64,000 nucleotides of DNA from Bufo bufo (taxonomy: Eukaryota; Chordata; Amphibia; Anura; Bufonidae). Shown here piece by piece: positions 54,272 through 64,000 of this stretch. Within the stretch, counting starts at the first letter, position 1; each line of letters opens with the position of its first letter. The DNA lies in assembly GCF_905171765.1 (NCBI RefSeq), contig NC_053391.1, positions 263,207,918 to 263,271,917 on the forward strand, given 5' to 3'. Position numbers and translations under genes: made by a program. Under the pieces are notes generated by a model. The model did not search any database. It was not told the DNA's origin and saw only the letters and a program-made list of their open reading frames with translations.

Positions 54272-54907
54272 AGACAGCTGCTACTACAGCAACTGACTTC
54301 CACATTAAGACTCTTGAAGAAATCCGTCAGGAAAAAGCCAATCAAAGGCTGGAGCAAGAGACCACAAGTTTACCTTCTGAAAGTAAAGATAAAATCTGTA
54401 TAAAAAACAAGCTTTCCTCAAAGACTCAGACAGGAATTTACATTAAATCTTTGGGTGAAATTCAAGCAGAAAAGAGGCTAAGACAACTGAAAGATGGGAT
54501 ACAGAAACGAGAAAACGCGAAAGATGACCTAGACAACAAGGCAAATAAGGTGATCGGGCACACAGATGGAAATACAGCACAAAATAATACAATCCCAACT
54601 GATGCTACACAAAAACAGATTAATTTTATTCAGAAAGTTCAGGTGGAAAGACAGTTTAAACAGCCTCTTGTAAATGACAATATTTCCAGCAGTGTTGGCA
54701 CCGCTAAAGCTCTTTCTGTGAGTTTAAAAGGGCCTAAACAAAGCTCACAGTCAATAGAGAAAGTTAGAGTCAAGACACTTGAAGAGATCAGACAAGAGAA
54801 AGCTTTCCGTCTCCAGCAAACTGCCAAATCAGAGAATGTGGAGTCTGTATCTCAACCACAGGCTCCACCAAAGCACAAGATGAGCCTTAGATTCTCCAAA
54901 ATCCCAG
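54272..54907 (+). CDS. zc3h11a: zc3h11a internal exon (636 bp)
   Basis: Bounded by acceptor TTTTTTTGCAG (ending 54271) and donor GTAAGC (from 54908); open throughout. It contains three repeats of a charged motif: IKTLEEIRQEKA (54304-54339), IKSLGEIQAEKR (54442-54477) and VKTLEEIRQEKA (54769-54804), with basic low-complexity spacers. ZC3H11A orthologues have the same succession of (I/V)KTLEEI-type repeats in the middle of the protein, after the N-terminal CCCH fingers, so the match is to the disordered central region. The exon starts with two bases of a codon and ends with one, matching a phase-1 intron on each side. Codon use and lack of stops distinguish it from the decayed transposons around it. 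Confidence 0.82.
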
Positions 54908-54943
54908 GTAAGCAGCATCTGAAAGACATTGGCATGGACATTA

Positions 54944-56518
54944 CAGGGAGTGCAGAATTATTAGGCAAGTTGTATTTTTGAGGATTAATTTTATTATTGA
55001 ACAACAACCATGTTCTCAATGAACCCAAAAAACTCATTAATATCAAAGCTGAACATTTTTGGAAGTAGTTTTTAGTTTTGTTTTTAGTTTTAGCTATTTT
55101 AGGGGGATATCTGTGTGTGCAAGTGACTATTACTGTGCATAATTATTAGGCAACTTAACAAAAAACAAATATATACCCATTTTAATTATTTATTTTTACC
55201 AGTGAAACCAATATAACATCTCAACATTCACAAATATACATTTCTGACGTTCAAAAACAAAACAAAAACAAATCAGTGACCAATATAGCCACCTTTCTTT
55301 GCAAGGACACTCAAAAGCCTGCCATCCATGGATTCTGTCAGTGTTTTGATCTGTTCACCATCAACATTGCGTGCAGCAGCAACCACAGCCTCCCAGACAC
55401 TGTTCAGAGAGGTGTACTGTTTTCCCTCCTTGTAAATCTCACATTTGATGATGAACCACAGGTTCTCAATGGGGTTCAGATCAGGTGAACAAGGAGGCCA
55501 TGTCATTAGATTTTCTTCTTTTATACCCTTTCTTGCCAGCCACGCTGTGGAGTACTTGGACGCGTGTGATGGAGCATTGTCCTGCATGAAAATCATGTTT
55601 TTCTTGAAGGATGCAGACTTCTTCCTGTACCACTGCTTGAAGAAGGTGTCTTCCAGAAACTGGCAGTAGGACTGGCAGTTGAGCTTGACTCCATCCTCAA
55701 CCCGAAAAGGCCCCACAAGCTCATCTTTGATGATACCAGCCCAAACCAGTACTCCACCTCCACCTTGCTGGTGTCTGAGTCGGACTGGGTGCTCTCTGCC
55801 CTTTACCAATCCAGCCACGGGCCCATCCATCTGGCCCATCAAGACTCACTCTCATTTCATCAGTCCATAAAACCTTAGAAAAATCAGTCTTGAGATATTT
55901 CTTGGCCCAGTCTTGACGTTTCAGCTTGTGTGTCTTGTTCAGTGGTGGTCGTCTTTCAGCCTTTCTTACCTTGGCCATGTCTCTGAGTATTGCACACCTT
56001 GTGCTTTTGGGCACTCCAGTGATGTTGCAGCTCTGAAATATGGCCAAACTGGTGGCAAGTGGCATCTTGGCAGCTGCACGCTTGACTTTTCTCAGTTCAT
56101 GGGCAGTTATTTTGCGCCTTGGTTTTTCCACACGCTTCTTGCGACCCTGTTGACTATTTTGAATGAAACGCTTGATTGTTCGATGATCACGCTTCAGAAG
56201 CTTTGCAATTTTAAGAGTGCTGCATCCCTCTGCAAGATATCTCACTATTTTTGACTTTTCTGAGCCTGTCAAGTCCTTCTTTTGACCCATTTTGCCAAAG
56301 GAAAGGAAGTTGCCTAATAATTATGCACACCTGATATAGGGTGTTGATGTCATTAGACCACACCCCTTCTCATTACAGAGATGCACATCACCTAATATGC
56401 TTAATTGGTAGTAGGCTTTCGAGCCTATACAGCTTGGAGTAAGACAACATGCATAAAGAGGATGATGTGGTCAAAATACTCATTTGCCTAATAATTCTGC
56501 ACTCCCTGTATAATCTTC
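54944..56518 (-). mobile_element. Tc1-like element (1575 bp) with TA duplication
   Basis: TA (54942-54943 and 56519-56520) flanks inverted ends starting CAGGGAGTGCAGAATTATT. An inner direct copy of the end motif (GCATAATTATTAGGCAAC) lies at 55137 and, inverted, near 56309-56326, so the ends have the IR/DR layout known from fish Tc1 elements. The left end is 36 bp after the donor site of the zc3h11a exon. Transposase is on the minus strand. Confidence 0.93.
55273..56290 (-). pseudogene. Tc1/mariner transposase, one frameshift
   Basis: Excises and reinserts the element at TA. The first frame (56290-55721) begins MGQKKDLTGSEKSKIVRYL and has paired helix-turn-helix domains (IVRYLAEGCSTLKIAKLLKR, HRTIKRFI), then the first catalytic Asp in LWTDEMRVS. 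The second frame (55842-55273) has the second Asp in FMQDNAPSH and the third catalytic residue in NPIENLW. Thirty-seven residues separate that D and E, i.e. DD37E spacing rather than the usual DD34E. A frameshift near 55800 (GPDGWARGW versus GPVAGLVKG) splits an otherwise complete ~340-residue protein, so this copy is inactive but young-looking. It may belong with the vertebrate DD37E (TRT-type) elements. Confidence 0.88.
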
Positions 56519-56520
56519 AT

Positions 56521-57920
56521 CCTTTTGATCCCAGTTACACTCAGGAACATAAATATCAGCTAAATTAACTTAAAGGAAGTCTGTCGCCTACCTATTAAAC
56601 TGTTAACACTGCACTGTAGGTGAGATAAACACCAGATTGTACCTTTTCTTTCTCTTCTCTGTGTACTTGGTGTTGAATAAACAACGTTTGCAAATGAGTT
56701 TCAAGTGCCCAGGGGTGTTCCTCCCCAAATGTAAGTGTCCATGCCCTCCGGATACTGCCGTTCTCTCTTTTTATGTTTCACTCTAAGCTATCCCAGTGCC
56801 CCTATGCCAAAGAGTCACTGTCCGGCATGTGCAGTCAGTTCACAGTGCAAGCCTAGGCCTGACGGTGACATGAGTAGAGTAGTGGCATGCGTTCCGCCAA
56901 ACCGCGGCAATTAACCCCTCCGGTCTGGCACCCGAGGGCTCAAAGGGATATTTCCATCTCAGACAATGGGGGGGAAATCACTCGGATATGCCCCCATTGT
57001 CTGATACGTGCGGGACCCGCACCTACAATGAGAACGAAGCGGGGAGCGCTGTGGCTGGAGGACCCTGGATTTCCCGGGGTCCGTCCACCACCAAACGCTG
57101 CTCCCATAGAAGTGAATGTGAGCGCACCGCATATGCGCGGCCCATGCTCCCATTCATTTCTATGGGGCAGACGGCAATAGCCGAGCCAGTGCTCGGCTAT
57201 TTTCGGCGGCCCCATAGAAATGAATGGAGGGCAGCTGCGCATGCGCAGTGCGCTCTCCATTCATTTCCCGGCTCAGTTCTTATTGTAGTTGCGGGTCCCC
57301 ACACCTATCAGACAATGGGGGCATATCCTAGCGATATGCCCCCTTTGTCTGAGATGGGGAAAACCCCCTTTAATTGCCGCGGATCGACTTGCTCTGTTAT
57401 TGAGGCCAGGTGCCGGGTATGTGATACCGCCGCCGACACCCGGTGCCTACACTTGAATTAATGTGTTTTTTACATTCATTAGTGGTGCAGTGGCCTCCTC
57501 CCTGCTATCTCGCCATTGGTGGCAGCGGCAGCCGCATCACCGTGGGGACGGAGGGACTCCCTCCTTCTCCACTATGCTAGTGAAGAGAACATGGCGCACG
57601 CGGAGAGAGCCGCATACCATATTCTGTAACTGATACTAGGCTGCGCAGCCTAGTATCGGTAAATAGTAAGACCCGGTATTGTATCAATCTGGGTGTAAAA
57701 GTATTGATTGGGTATCGATGCTTCGATACCCTGTGCAACCCTAATTGAGAGAGCCAGTCAGATGATTATCGAAATGTCTTCGAGAAAAATGGAAATACAA
57801 GTCCAGTTGCTGTGATTTATTGCTACTGACATGCCATGACTTGGATGAATGAAAACCCACCGACATTGGGATGAGTTATCCTTAAGGATAGGTCATTCAA
57901 GGGGTTGTTTCACTTCAGAA
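56521..57920. other. Intronic repeats, no gene
   Basis: Palindromic blocks near 56940-57005/57300-57360 (CAGACAATGGGGG with GGATATGCCCCC) and 57145-57235 (CCATTCATTTCTATGGGG mirrored) indicate a foldback element of about 480 bp. 57729-57743 is the right end (CCTGTGCAACCCTAA) of the transposon family seen at 24555. ORFs crossing the palindrome are not supported. Confidence 0.5.
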
Positions 57921-58334
57921 AAAAGGAGATTTTTTGTGAAACTCACCTGTAAAATCTTTTTCTCGACTTTTCCATTGGGGGACACAGACCATGGGGTATA
58001 GCTTAGAGGTATTAGTAGGAGGGACACTATGCAAATACAAAAGAGCTCCTCCTCCTCGGGCTATACCCCCGACTCCACCAGGAGAAACTCAGGCGTTGCA
58101 AAAGCAGTAGGAGAAGGAGAAGCAAAAATAATGGAAGCCATCGGACCAAAGCCTATGAGGTCCAACCACAAACAGAAACTGAAAATCCCTCCTGCAACAG
58201 GCAGAATGGGTGGGAGCTGTGTCCCCCAATGGAAAAGTCGAGAAAAAGATTTTACAGGTGAGTTTCACAAAAAATGGGACGTCCTAAAGCAGTCCATGGG
58301 GTGGGAGAATATCAGCACCGCCAGGAGGAAACGG

Positions 58335-59397
58335 TCAAACAGGAACCACAGCCTGTAAAACCCTGCGGCCAACAACAGCATCAGCCGAAGCCAGGGAATG
58401 CAACTGATAAAACTTTGCAAAAGTATGTCCACGATTGCGCCTTGCCCAGGAAGCCCCCACCGCCCTAGTGGAGGGAGCGGTAATCCTAACCGGGGGAACC
58501 CTACCACGAGCGCGATAAGCCGCGGAAATAGCCGAGCGGATCCATCGCGACACAGCGACCTTGGAGGCCGCCAGACCCCTACGAGGCCCTTCGGGAATCA
58601 CAAAGAGGGAATCTGAACGGTGGACGGAAACGGTGGTCGTGAGATACACTTTTAAGGCCCGGACGTCATCCAGGGAATGTAGAGCGCGTTCCTTGGGGTT
58701 TGCCGGAGAAGGACAAAAGGAGGGCAGGACAAGATCCTCGTTAAGGTGGAAAGAAGAGACCACCTTGGGCAGAAAGGAGGGAACCGGACGGAGCACAACC
58801 TTATCTTGGTGAAAAAACAGAAAAGGCTCCTGACAGGAAAAAGCGGCCAACTCCAACACCTGTCTGATGGAAGTTATGGCCACAAGGAATACCACTTTCC
58901 AGGTGAGAAAAGTCAGGGAGACCTCTCTCAGAGGTTCGAAGGGGGCCGTCTGCAGAGCATGCAGGACCAAATTGAGGTAAAGGGGGAACATATGGAGGAA
59001 CCGAATGTGCCACCCCCTGAAGGGACTTCTGAAAAAAGACGGCCAGCGCCGAAACCTGACCTTTTAGGGAACCCAGCGACAGACCCATCTCCAATCCGGA
59101 CTGAAGACAAGACAGCACCGTCGGGATGGAAAAGCGAATGGGAGGGAACCCCGAGCTCTCACAAAAAGTCAGGAAAGCCTTCCAGGTACGATAGTAAATC
59201 CGGGAGTAAGCCGGCTTTCTCACACTGATCATGGTTCTAATTACTGAATCCGAGAACCCCCTCCTCTTCAGGATGGCGGTTTCAACAGCCACGCCGTCAA
59301 ACGAAGAGACCGTAAATTCCGGTGGAAGAGCGGGTCCTGAGACAGTAGGTCCTTTGTCGGGAAGAGGCCATGGGGCGGCCGCCAGCATCCGAGCCAC
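58335..59397 (-). pseudogene. DIRS C tyrosine recombinase (frameshifted)
   Basis: N-terminal half in 59397-58801 (RRGFSDSVIRTMISVRKPAY, then YYRTWKAFLTFC) and C-terminal half in 58991-58335 (FLPKVVSSFHLNEDLVLPSF, GLAASKVAVSRWIRSAISAA, then STRAVGASWA and FAKFYQLHSLASADAV). These are blocks of the DIRS recombinase; the Tyr in KFYQLH is where the nucleophile region is expected. The usual H before STR is P here. A frameshift lies near 58850-58900. Confidence 0.78.
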
Positions 59398-59454
59398 GTC
59401 TGAAAACCACGCGCGGCGAGGCCACTCTGGGGCGATGAAAACGGTCGGAACCGC

Positions 59455-60600
59455 TTATGCCTCGATCTTGCGTAGAACCTTTGGTAGCAGGGGAAGCGGA
59501 GGGAAGACATAGAGAAGACTGAAGTCCTGCCATGGAGACACCAGCGCGTCCACCCCGTTCGCCTTCGGATCCCAGGCACGAGCCAGGAACACCGGGAGCT
59601 TGTTGTTGAGCCTGGACGCCATAAAGTCCACATCCGGACACCCCCATCTGTGGCAGATTTCTTCGAAGACATCTGGATGCAGAGACCACTCGCCTGGATC
59701 CACCTTGTTGTGGTTTAGAAAGTCCGCTGTCCAGTTGTCCACTCCTGGAATGTAAACTGCCGACAGTACCGGAACATGCGACTCCGCCCATGTCAGAATT
59801 CTCATCGCCTCCCGTATCACCATCCGGCTGCGGGTCCAACCCTGATGGTTGATGTAGGCCCGGCCGTGGCATTGTCCGATTGAATCCTCACCGGGAGGCC
59901 CACAAGGAGAGGAGTCCAATGAGAGAGGGAGTGGAAAATCGCCCTCAGCTCCAGAATATTGATCGGAAGGCGAGATTCCGCCGCCGACCAAAGCCCCTGA
60001 ACCGTGCAAGACCGGAGAACGCCGCTTCAACCCAGGAGACTGGCATCGGTGGTGACGATCATCCAGGAGACTGGGAGAAAGGATCTCCCCGACCTCAGGT
60101 TCATCGGGGACAGCCACCAAGGGAGAACTGCCCAAACCCGCGGAGACAAGTGGATGCGATCGTCTAGACCTCGAGAGGTTTTGTCCCAGAGGGAAAGTAT
60201 CTCCTGTTGTAACAAGCGAGTGTGAAACTGGGCATACGGAATGGCCTCGAAAGAGGCCACCATAAGACCCAGGACCCGCATGCATTCCCGTATGGAGAGG
60301 AACGGGAGCGCAGCAGATGCGACACCGCCCCCTGTATCTGGGAGGACTTGGAGACGGGCAGGAACACTCTGGCGGACGAGGTGTCCAAAATCATCCCCAG
60401 GAAGGAGAGCTTCTGGGACGGGAGGAGAGAGGACTTTGGGAAATGGATTATTCAGCCGAACTGTTCCAGAGTCTGAACAGTGATCCGGACGTTGTCCTCG
60501 GCCTGCGGAAGCGAGGGTGCCTTTTTTAGGATATCGTCCAGATAGGGCAGCAAGGGAATGCCCCTGGTGCGAAGAAGCGCCATGATCGGCGCCAGGATCT
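59455..60600 (-). pseudogene. DIRS C RT C-terminal part and RNase H
   Basis: Minus frame 60661-60452 resumes the RT with FTKILAPIMALLRTRG and the catalytic LPYLDD (near 60530). The 60285-59455 frame is RNase H, with SLVTTGD...NLSRSRRSHP-type connection, YINHQGWTRS, ADFLNHNKVDPGEWSLHPD and DFMASRLNNKLPVFLARAWD. Frameshifts at about 60440 and 60280. Motif order is as in DIRS A. Confidence 0.82.
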
Positions 60601-60604
60601 TGGT

Positions 60605-63275
60605 AAATTGATGGACTCCTATCTTGATGGTATAGCTTTTCCCACTATTACTTTGGCGCAAAGGAAGGTACTTGAGGCCGATCTCTCTATCCAGGAGCTG
60701 GAGGGCACAATTAAACTATGTGCGGGTAACTCCACCCCCGGCTCGGACGGACTTCCATACAAATTTTATGTCAGATATAAAGAGGATGTTTTTCCTAGAC
60801 TGTTGGAGGTCCTTGCTGAGTCGGTGGAGGAGGGGAACCTGCCGGGTTCAATGATGGAAGCGGTAATAATATTAATTCTAAAAAAAGGTAAGGACCCCGT
60901 AGATATGGGATCCTATAGACCGATTTCGCTATTGAACGCTGATGTAAAGCTCCTGGCGAGGATTTTAGCGACAAGACTTTCTGGGGTAATCGCCTCCGTT
61001 GTCCACCCGGACCAGAACTGTTTTATTCAAAACAAAGGTACTCATCATAATCTCCACCGGCTTTTTGCCAATATACAGGCCCCTGGTGGGTCTGCTTGCT
61101 CCATCCTGTCCTTAGATGCCTCAAAGGCCTTTGACAGGATGGAGAGGCGGTTTCTGTGGAAGGTTTTGGCGAGGATGGGCTTTGGGGAGAGATTTATAAA
61201 TATGATTAAGACACTTTATAGGTCCCCTACGGCCAGGCTGAGTCTCAATGGGAGCCTTACTTCGAGCTTTGATTTAAATAGAGGTACCCGGCAGGGTTGC
61301 CCACTATCTCAACTTCTTCTCTTCGATATCTACATTGAGCCCTTGGCTCTGGCTGTTAGGCAGGCTCCTCAAATTAAAGGTTTTGGAACACTAGGAGAGG
61401 AAGATCGTATTTCTCGTGTATATGCGGACGATGTTCTTTTCTTTGCAGATAACACAGAGATAACTGTCCCAAGAATTATTTATAATAAACTATTTGGTGG
61501 GGTATCAGGCCTAGATATAAACTGGTCAAAGACTATTCTGATGCCAATAGATTCAGTGACTCAAGAGGAACCCCTGATAACCCAGTTAGATCTGGTTGAT
61601 ACCTTTCAATACTTAGGTATGACGATATCTCCCAAGGTTGAAGACTCAGTATATCTTAACCTGACCCCATTGATAACCAAAATAAGAGCAAAAATAGGGA
61701 CTTGGCTAAGACTTCCCTTATCCAGAGCGGATCGAGTTTCACTGGTTAAAATGGTAATTTTACCTCAGAATCTACCCATCTGGATAGACGATAAATATTT
61801 CAAATTAATGGAAAGAGTAATCAACGATTTGATCTGGGGAAGAAAACAAGTGAGATTCAAATTGGAATACCTTTAAAGCCTTTGGACCATGGGGGTCTAA
61901 ATCTCCCATGTTTCAAGGGCTACTTCATTGCCGCCCAGTTATGGACGTGCAATGAATGGCCAAATAGCACCTTCTTAAGTAGTCTAGTAAGAAGCTCTCC
62001 ACATAATAATATATTTACGCTTCTGGAATCAGGGTTATTGACTAATAGGGCCCGGGGGCCTAAAGGGACTATAAAACTCCTAATGAAAATATGGGCTGTT
62101 ACTAGAGAATGGTTGGGAGTAAAAGGATCACTCACATTCAAGCCTCTTTGGCACAACACTCACCTACAGATATTAGATCTGGCAAAAAAAAATACAATTT
62201 TTTCCCTGGCACAGGTTGTTAATAACGGAGAAATCAGGCCGTTTGTGGAACTATCACATAGTGTACAGAATTTGTCATGGTTTAGGTATTTTCAGCTTCG
62301 TTCGGCACTTTTTAGTTTAGATGATAAATCACTGTTAGAAATAGATAATTCCTCTCCGCTAAATGAGCGGTTTGGGAAGGCACTAGTAAGAATGAAGATT
62401 TCAAATATATATAAATTATTAATTAATTCACGGTTTTCCGAGACACAAACACCAGGGCAAAAGGCTTGGGTGAGGGATTGCCCAAATATACAAAGTGTAG
62501 GGTGGGGGAGTATTTTTACTAACCCAGATGTACTATCCCATAACTTCAATCATGTCCTAATACAGTTCAATATTTATCATAGGCTGTATGTTACCCCTAC
62601 TTGGCTCAACAAGTGTGGAATAAGAGATTCCTCCAACTGTCCGCGATGTGATACTGCCGGTGCGGATTACATACATATGATCCGGGCATGCCCAGAACTC
62701 GGGGCATATTGGAGCGGTATTAACCAGTTTCTTACTTACAAACTAAAAACACGGATTCCTCTTGAGCCACAATTGTTTTTACTGAACGATCTCTCTCGAT
62801 ATTAACTAGTCATAAACCCCAAAAGATCCTAATAGGCAGAATATTACTATTGGCCAGGGTCCTGATCAGTCGGAGTTGGTTGGCACGTCAGGCCCCAGAA
62901 GTAAATAAATGGATAAATCTGGTCAATAAGGTGAAAAATTACGAGCGGATTCTCTATAAGCAGAGGGGTGGAATTGAGAAATGGGCTAAGATATGGGATG
63001 GCTGGTAACTCTGATAGGACTGTATGAATGTAAAAATGACTATTTTATATTATAATACTTTTTTTTTTTTTTTTCCCCCTCTTCTTTCCTCCCTTTCTTA
63101 TTTTTTCAAGGGGGGGAGGCGGGGGTGCACGCATCATACGCTGGGGGGTTAAGGGGGGGGGGTAAAGAGGTGGGGGGGGAGAATAAGGGGGGTTGAAAAT
63201 GTATACTAATTTCCAATTATATTTTTGTGTACTGTTTGTATAGTAATAAAGATGTTAAATTGAAAAAAAAAAAGA
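60605..63275 (+). mobile_element. L1/Tx1-like LINE inserted in the DIRS C RT
   Basis: Interrupts the RT between codons for ...TAPRVF (63276 side) and TKILAP (60604 side). It is 5'-truncated, starting inside ORF2, and ends GATGTTAAATTGAAAAAAAAAAA at 63252-63274. A target duplication cannot be told apart from the A tail (only AAA shared). The 3' UTR (63010-63250) has a G-rich stretch at 63107-63195. Confidence 0.85.
60608..63004 (+). pseudogene. L1/Tx1-like reverse transcriptase, 5'-truncated
   Basis: Frame 60608-61876 (422 codons) has NSTPGSDGLPYKFYVRYKED, GSYRPISLLNADVKLLARIL, LSLDASKAFDRMERR, GTRQGCPLSQLLLFDIYIEP and the catalytic YADDVLFFAD. Frame 61882-62805 continues with the C-terminal domain and a zinc-knuckle-like CPRCDTAGADYIHMIRACP (C-x2-C...H-x4-C). 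A stop or frame change at 61876-61881 and another near 62800 break it; a last piece with KVKNYERILYKQ reaches 63004. Endonuclease and ORF1 are missing. Confidence 0.87.
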
Positions 63276-63994
63276 CCCGAGGGGCGGTTGCTAACCCGAA
63301 AGGAAGGGCGACAAACTGATAGTCTCGACCACCAATTGCGAAGCGCAGGAATCGTTGGTGAGATTCTGCGATCGGAACATGCAGATAGGCGTCCTGGATG
63401 TCCACGGACGCGAGGAACTCCCCTGGAAGAAGAGAAACAATAACGGAGCGGAGGGATTCCATTTGAAACCTCCGTACCCGTAGAGAGCTGTTGAGCAGTT
63501 TTAGGTCCAGTATCGGACGCACCGAGCCCTCCTTCTTTGGGACCACGAACAGATTTGAATAAAAACCTGTGCCCTGTTCCTCTGGGGGAACGGGAGCAAT
63601 AACCCCCCCCGGTCCAGAAGGGAAGAAACTGCCAGTAAGAGGTCCGAGGCTCTGGCCGGATCCCCCGGAACGCGAGAGGGGAAGAAACGTTCCGGCGGTT
63701 TGGACGCGAACTCTATCTTGTAACCAGACGTTACAATCTCTAGAGCCCATGCGTCCTGAACATGAGCCCTCCAAAACCGCTGATAAGAGAGCAGGTGGCC
63801 CCCCACCACGAGGGGTGGGGGCGCCCCTTCATGCAGAAGACTGCTTGGGAGCGGCAGGGCGGGTCGACTGTGCCCTCGGGCGCCAGGAAGGCTGGGGTTT
63901 GAAGGAGGGCTTCTTGCGGGAGTCCTGTGACCCTCCTGCAGAGGAAGCAGGCGACGAACACGCCTCGAGATTCCAAGATTCTAGCGCCGCTCAT
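63276..63994 (-). pseudogene. DIRS C RT N-terminal part
   Basis: Minus frame 63774-63217 has TGFYSNLFVVPKKEGSVR, ILDLKLLNSSLRVRRFQME, SVDIQDAYLHVPIAESH and ALPFGLATAPRVF, the first RT blocks, and then runs into the LINE. The frame upstream (63994-63740) is Pro/Arg-rich and may be the end of the Gag-like ORF. Confidence 0.85.
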
Positions 63995-64000
63995 GGCGCT

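Larger units (their letters stand above)
57921..64000 (-). mobile_element. DIRS C: DIRS-type retrotransposon, runs off the window
   Basis: The recombinase-side end has the inverted pair 57921-57987 and 58217-58274 (GTGTCCCCCAATGGAAAAG, TTTTACAGGTGAGTTTCAC). On the minus strand follow the recombinase (59397-58335), RNase H and RT (60600-59455 and 63774-63276), and part of the first ORF (63994 down). A LINE (60605-63275) splits the RT. The other end lies past 64000. Confidence 0.85.

Noticed and set aside
56887..57461. ORFs of 97-157 codons as an exon downstream of zc3h11a
   Set aside because: They cross a foldback palindrome, have no splice-site pattern, and do not resemble ZC3H11A.
24555..57743. 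A single 33-kb transposon bounded by TAGGGTTGCAC and GTGCAACCCTA
   Set aside because: The two ends have no matching target duplication, each adjoins its own partial interior, and a host exon lies between them. They are ends of separate copies.
58029..60500. Plus-strand ORFs of 60-160 codons as host genes
   Set aside because: They are antisense to the DIRS C recombinase and RNase H, which have clear motifs on the minus strand.

Overview
This window is vertebrate nuclear DNA, most likely from an anuran amphibian. That is inferred from the mix of elements: DIRS-type tyrosine-recombinase retrotransposons, Penelope-like elements (PLEs) with hammerhead ribozymes, a frog-style piggyBac, L1/Tx1-like and CR1-like LINEs, a Tc1-like element, and many MITEs. 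It has spliced exons, long poly(A)/poly(T) tracts, microsatellites and no bacterial-type operons.

Host gene. Two plus-strand exons, 23086-23151 and 54272-54907, appear to be consecutive exons of zc3h11a, a CCCH zinc-finger mRNA-export factor. Their splice phases match (1 nt + 2 nt gives a Glu codon). The long exon carries three copies of the K(T/S)L-x-EI-xx-EK motif typical of ZC3H11A. About 31.1 kb of intron lies between them and is almost entirely nested mobile elements. The sequence before 23086 and after 54907 is presumably flanking introns.

Layout. 1-5400: foldback MITEs, a PLE terminal fragment with a hammerhead ribozyme, and a hAT-like non-autonomous element filled with smaller MITEs. 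5399-20179: a minus-strand LTR retroelement or endogenous retrovirus with degraded Gag, no recognisable Pol and a possible Env tail. Its 3' LTR is split by a 7.6 kb piggyBac with an intact 650-aa transposase ORF, and the 5' LTR preserves the empty TTAA site. 20180-22560: a broken PLE with its own inverted tail, split by a MITE. 22767-24955: a MITE next to the first exon, then a CR1-like LINE split by another MITE. 24960-30200: a second piggyBac-family element lacking transposase. 30201-31610: MITE and unclassified repeats.

31611-53965 is a four-level nest. DIRS A (minus strand) contains a TTAA-flanked MITE, a PLE (34438-45707, bounded by a 13-bp target-site duplication) and a second, inverted DIRS copy (about 46950-50817). 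The PLE contains a 7 kb TTAA-flanked element, which contains a CR1 fragment and an L1-like LINE bounded by its own 13-bp duplication. 54272-54907 is the second exon; 36 bp after its donor is a 1575-bp Tc1-like element (54944-56518). 57921 to the window end is DIRS C (minus strand), whose reverse transcriptase is split by another L1/Tx1-like LINE (60605-63275).

The most unusual features are the alternating palindrome arrays inside both piggyBac elements, a ladder of hairpins near their right ends whose positions are kept while several arm sequences differ, two oppositely oriented hammerhead ribozymes flanking PLE A, and the tight packing of transposons against both exon splice sites. No tRNA, rRNA or CRISPR array was seen.
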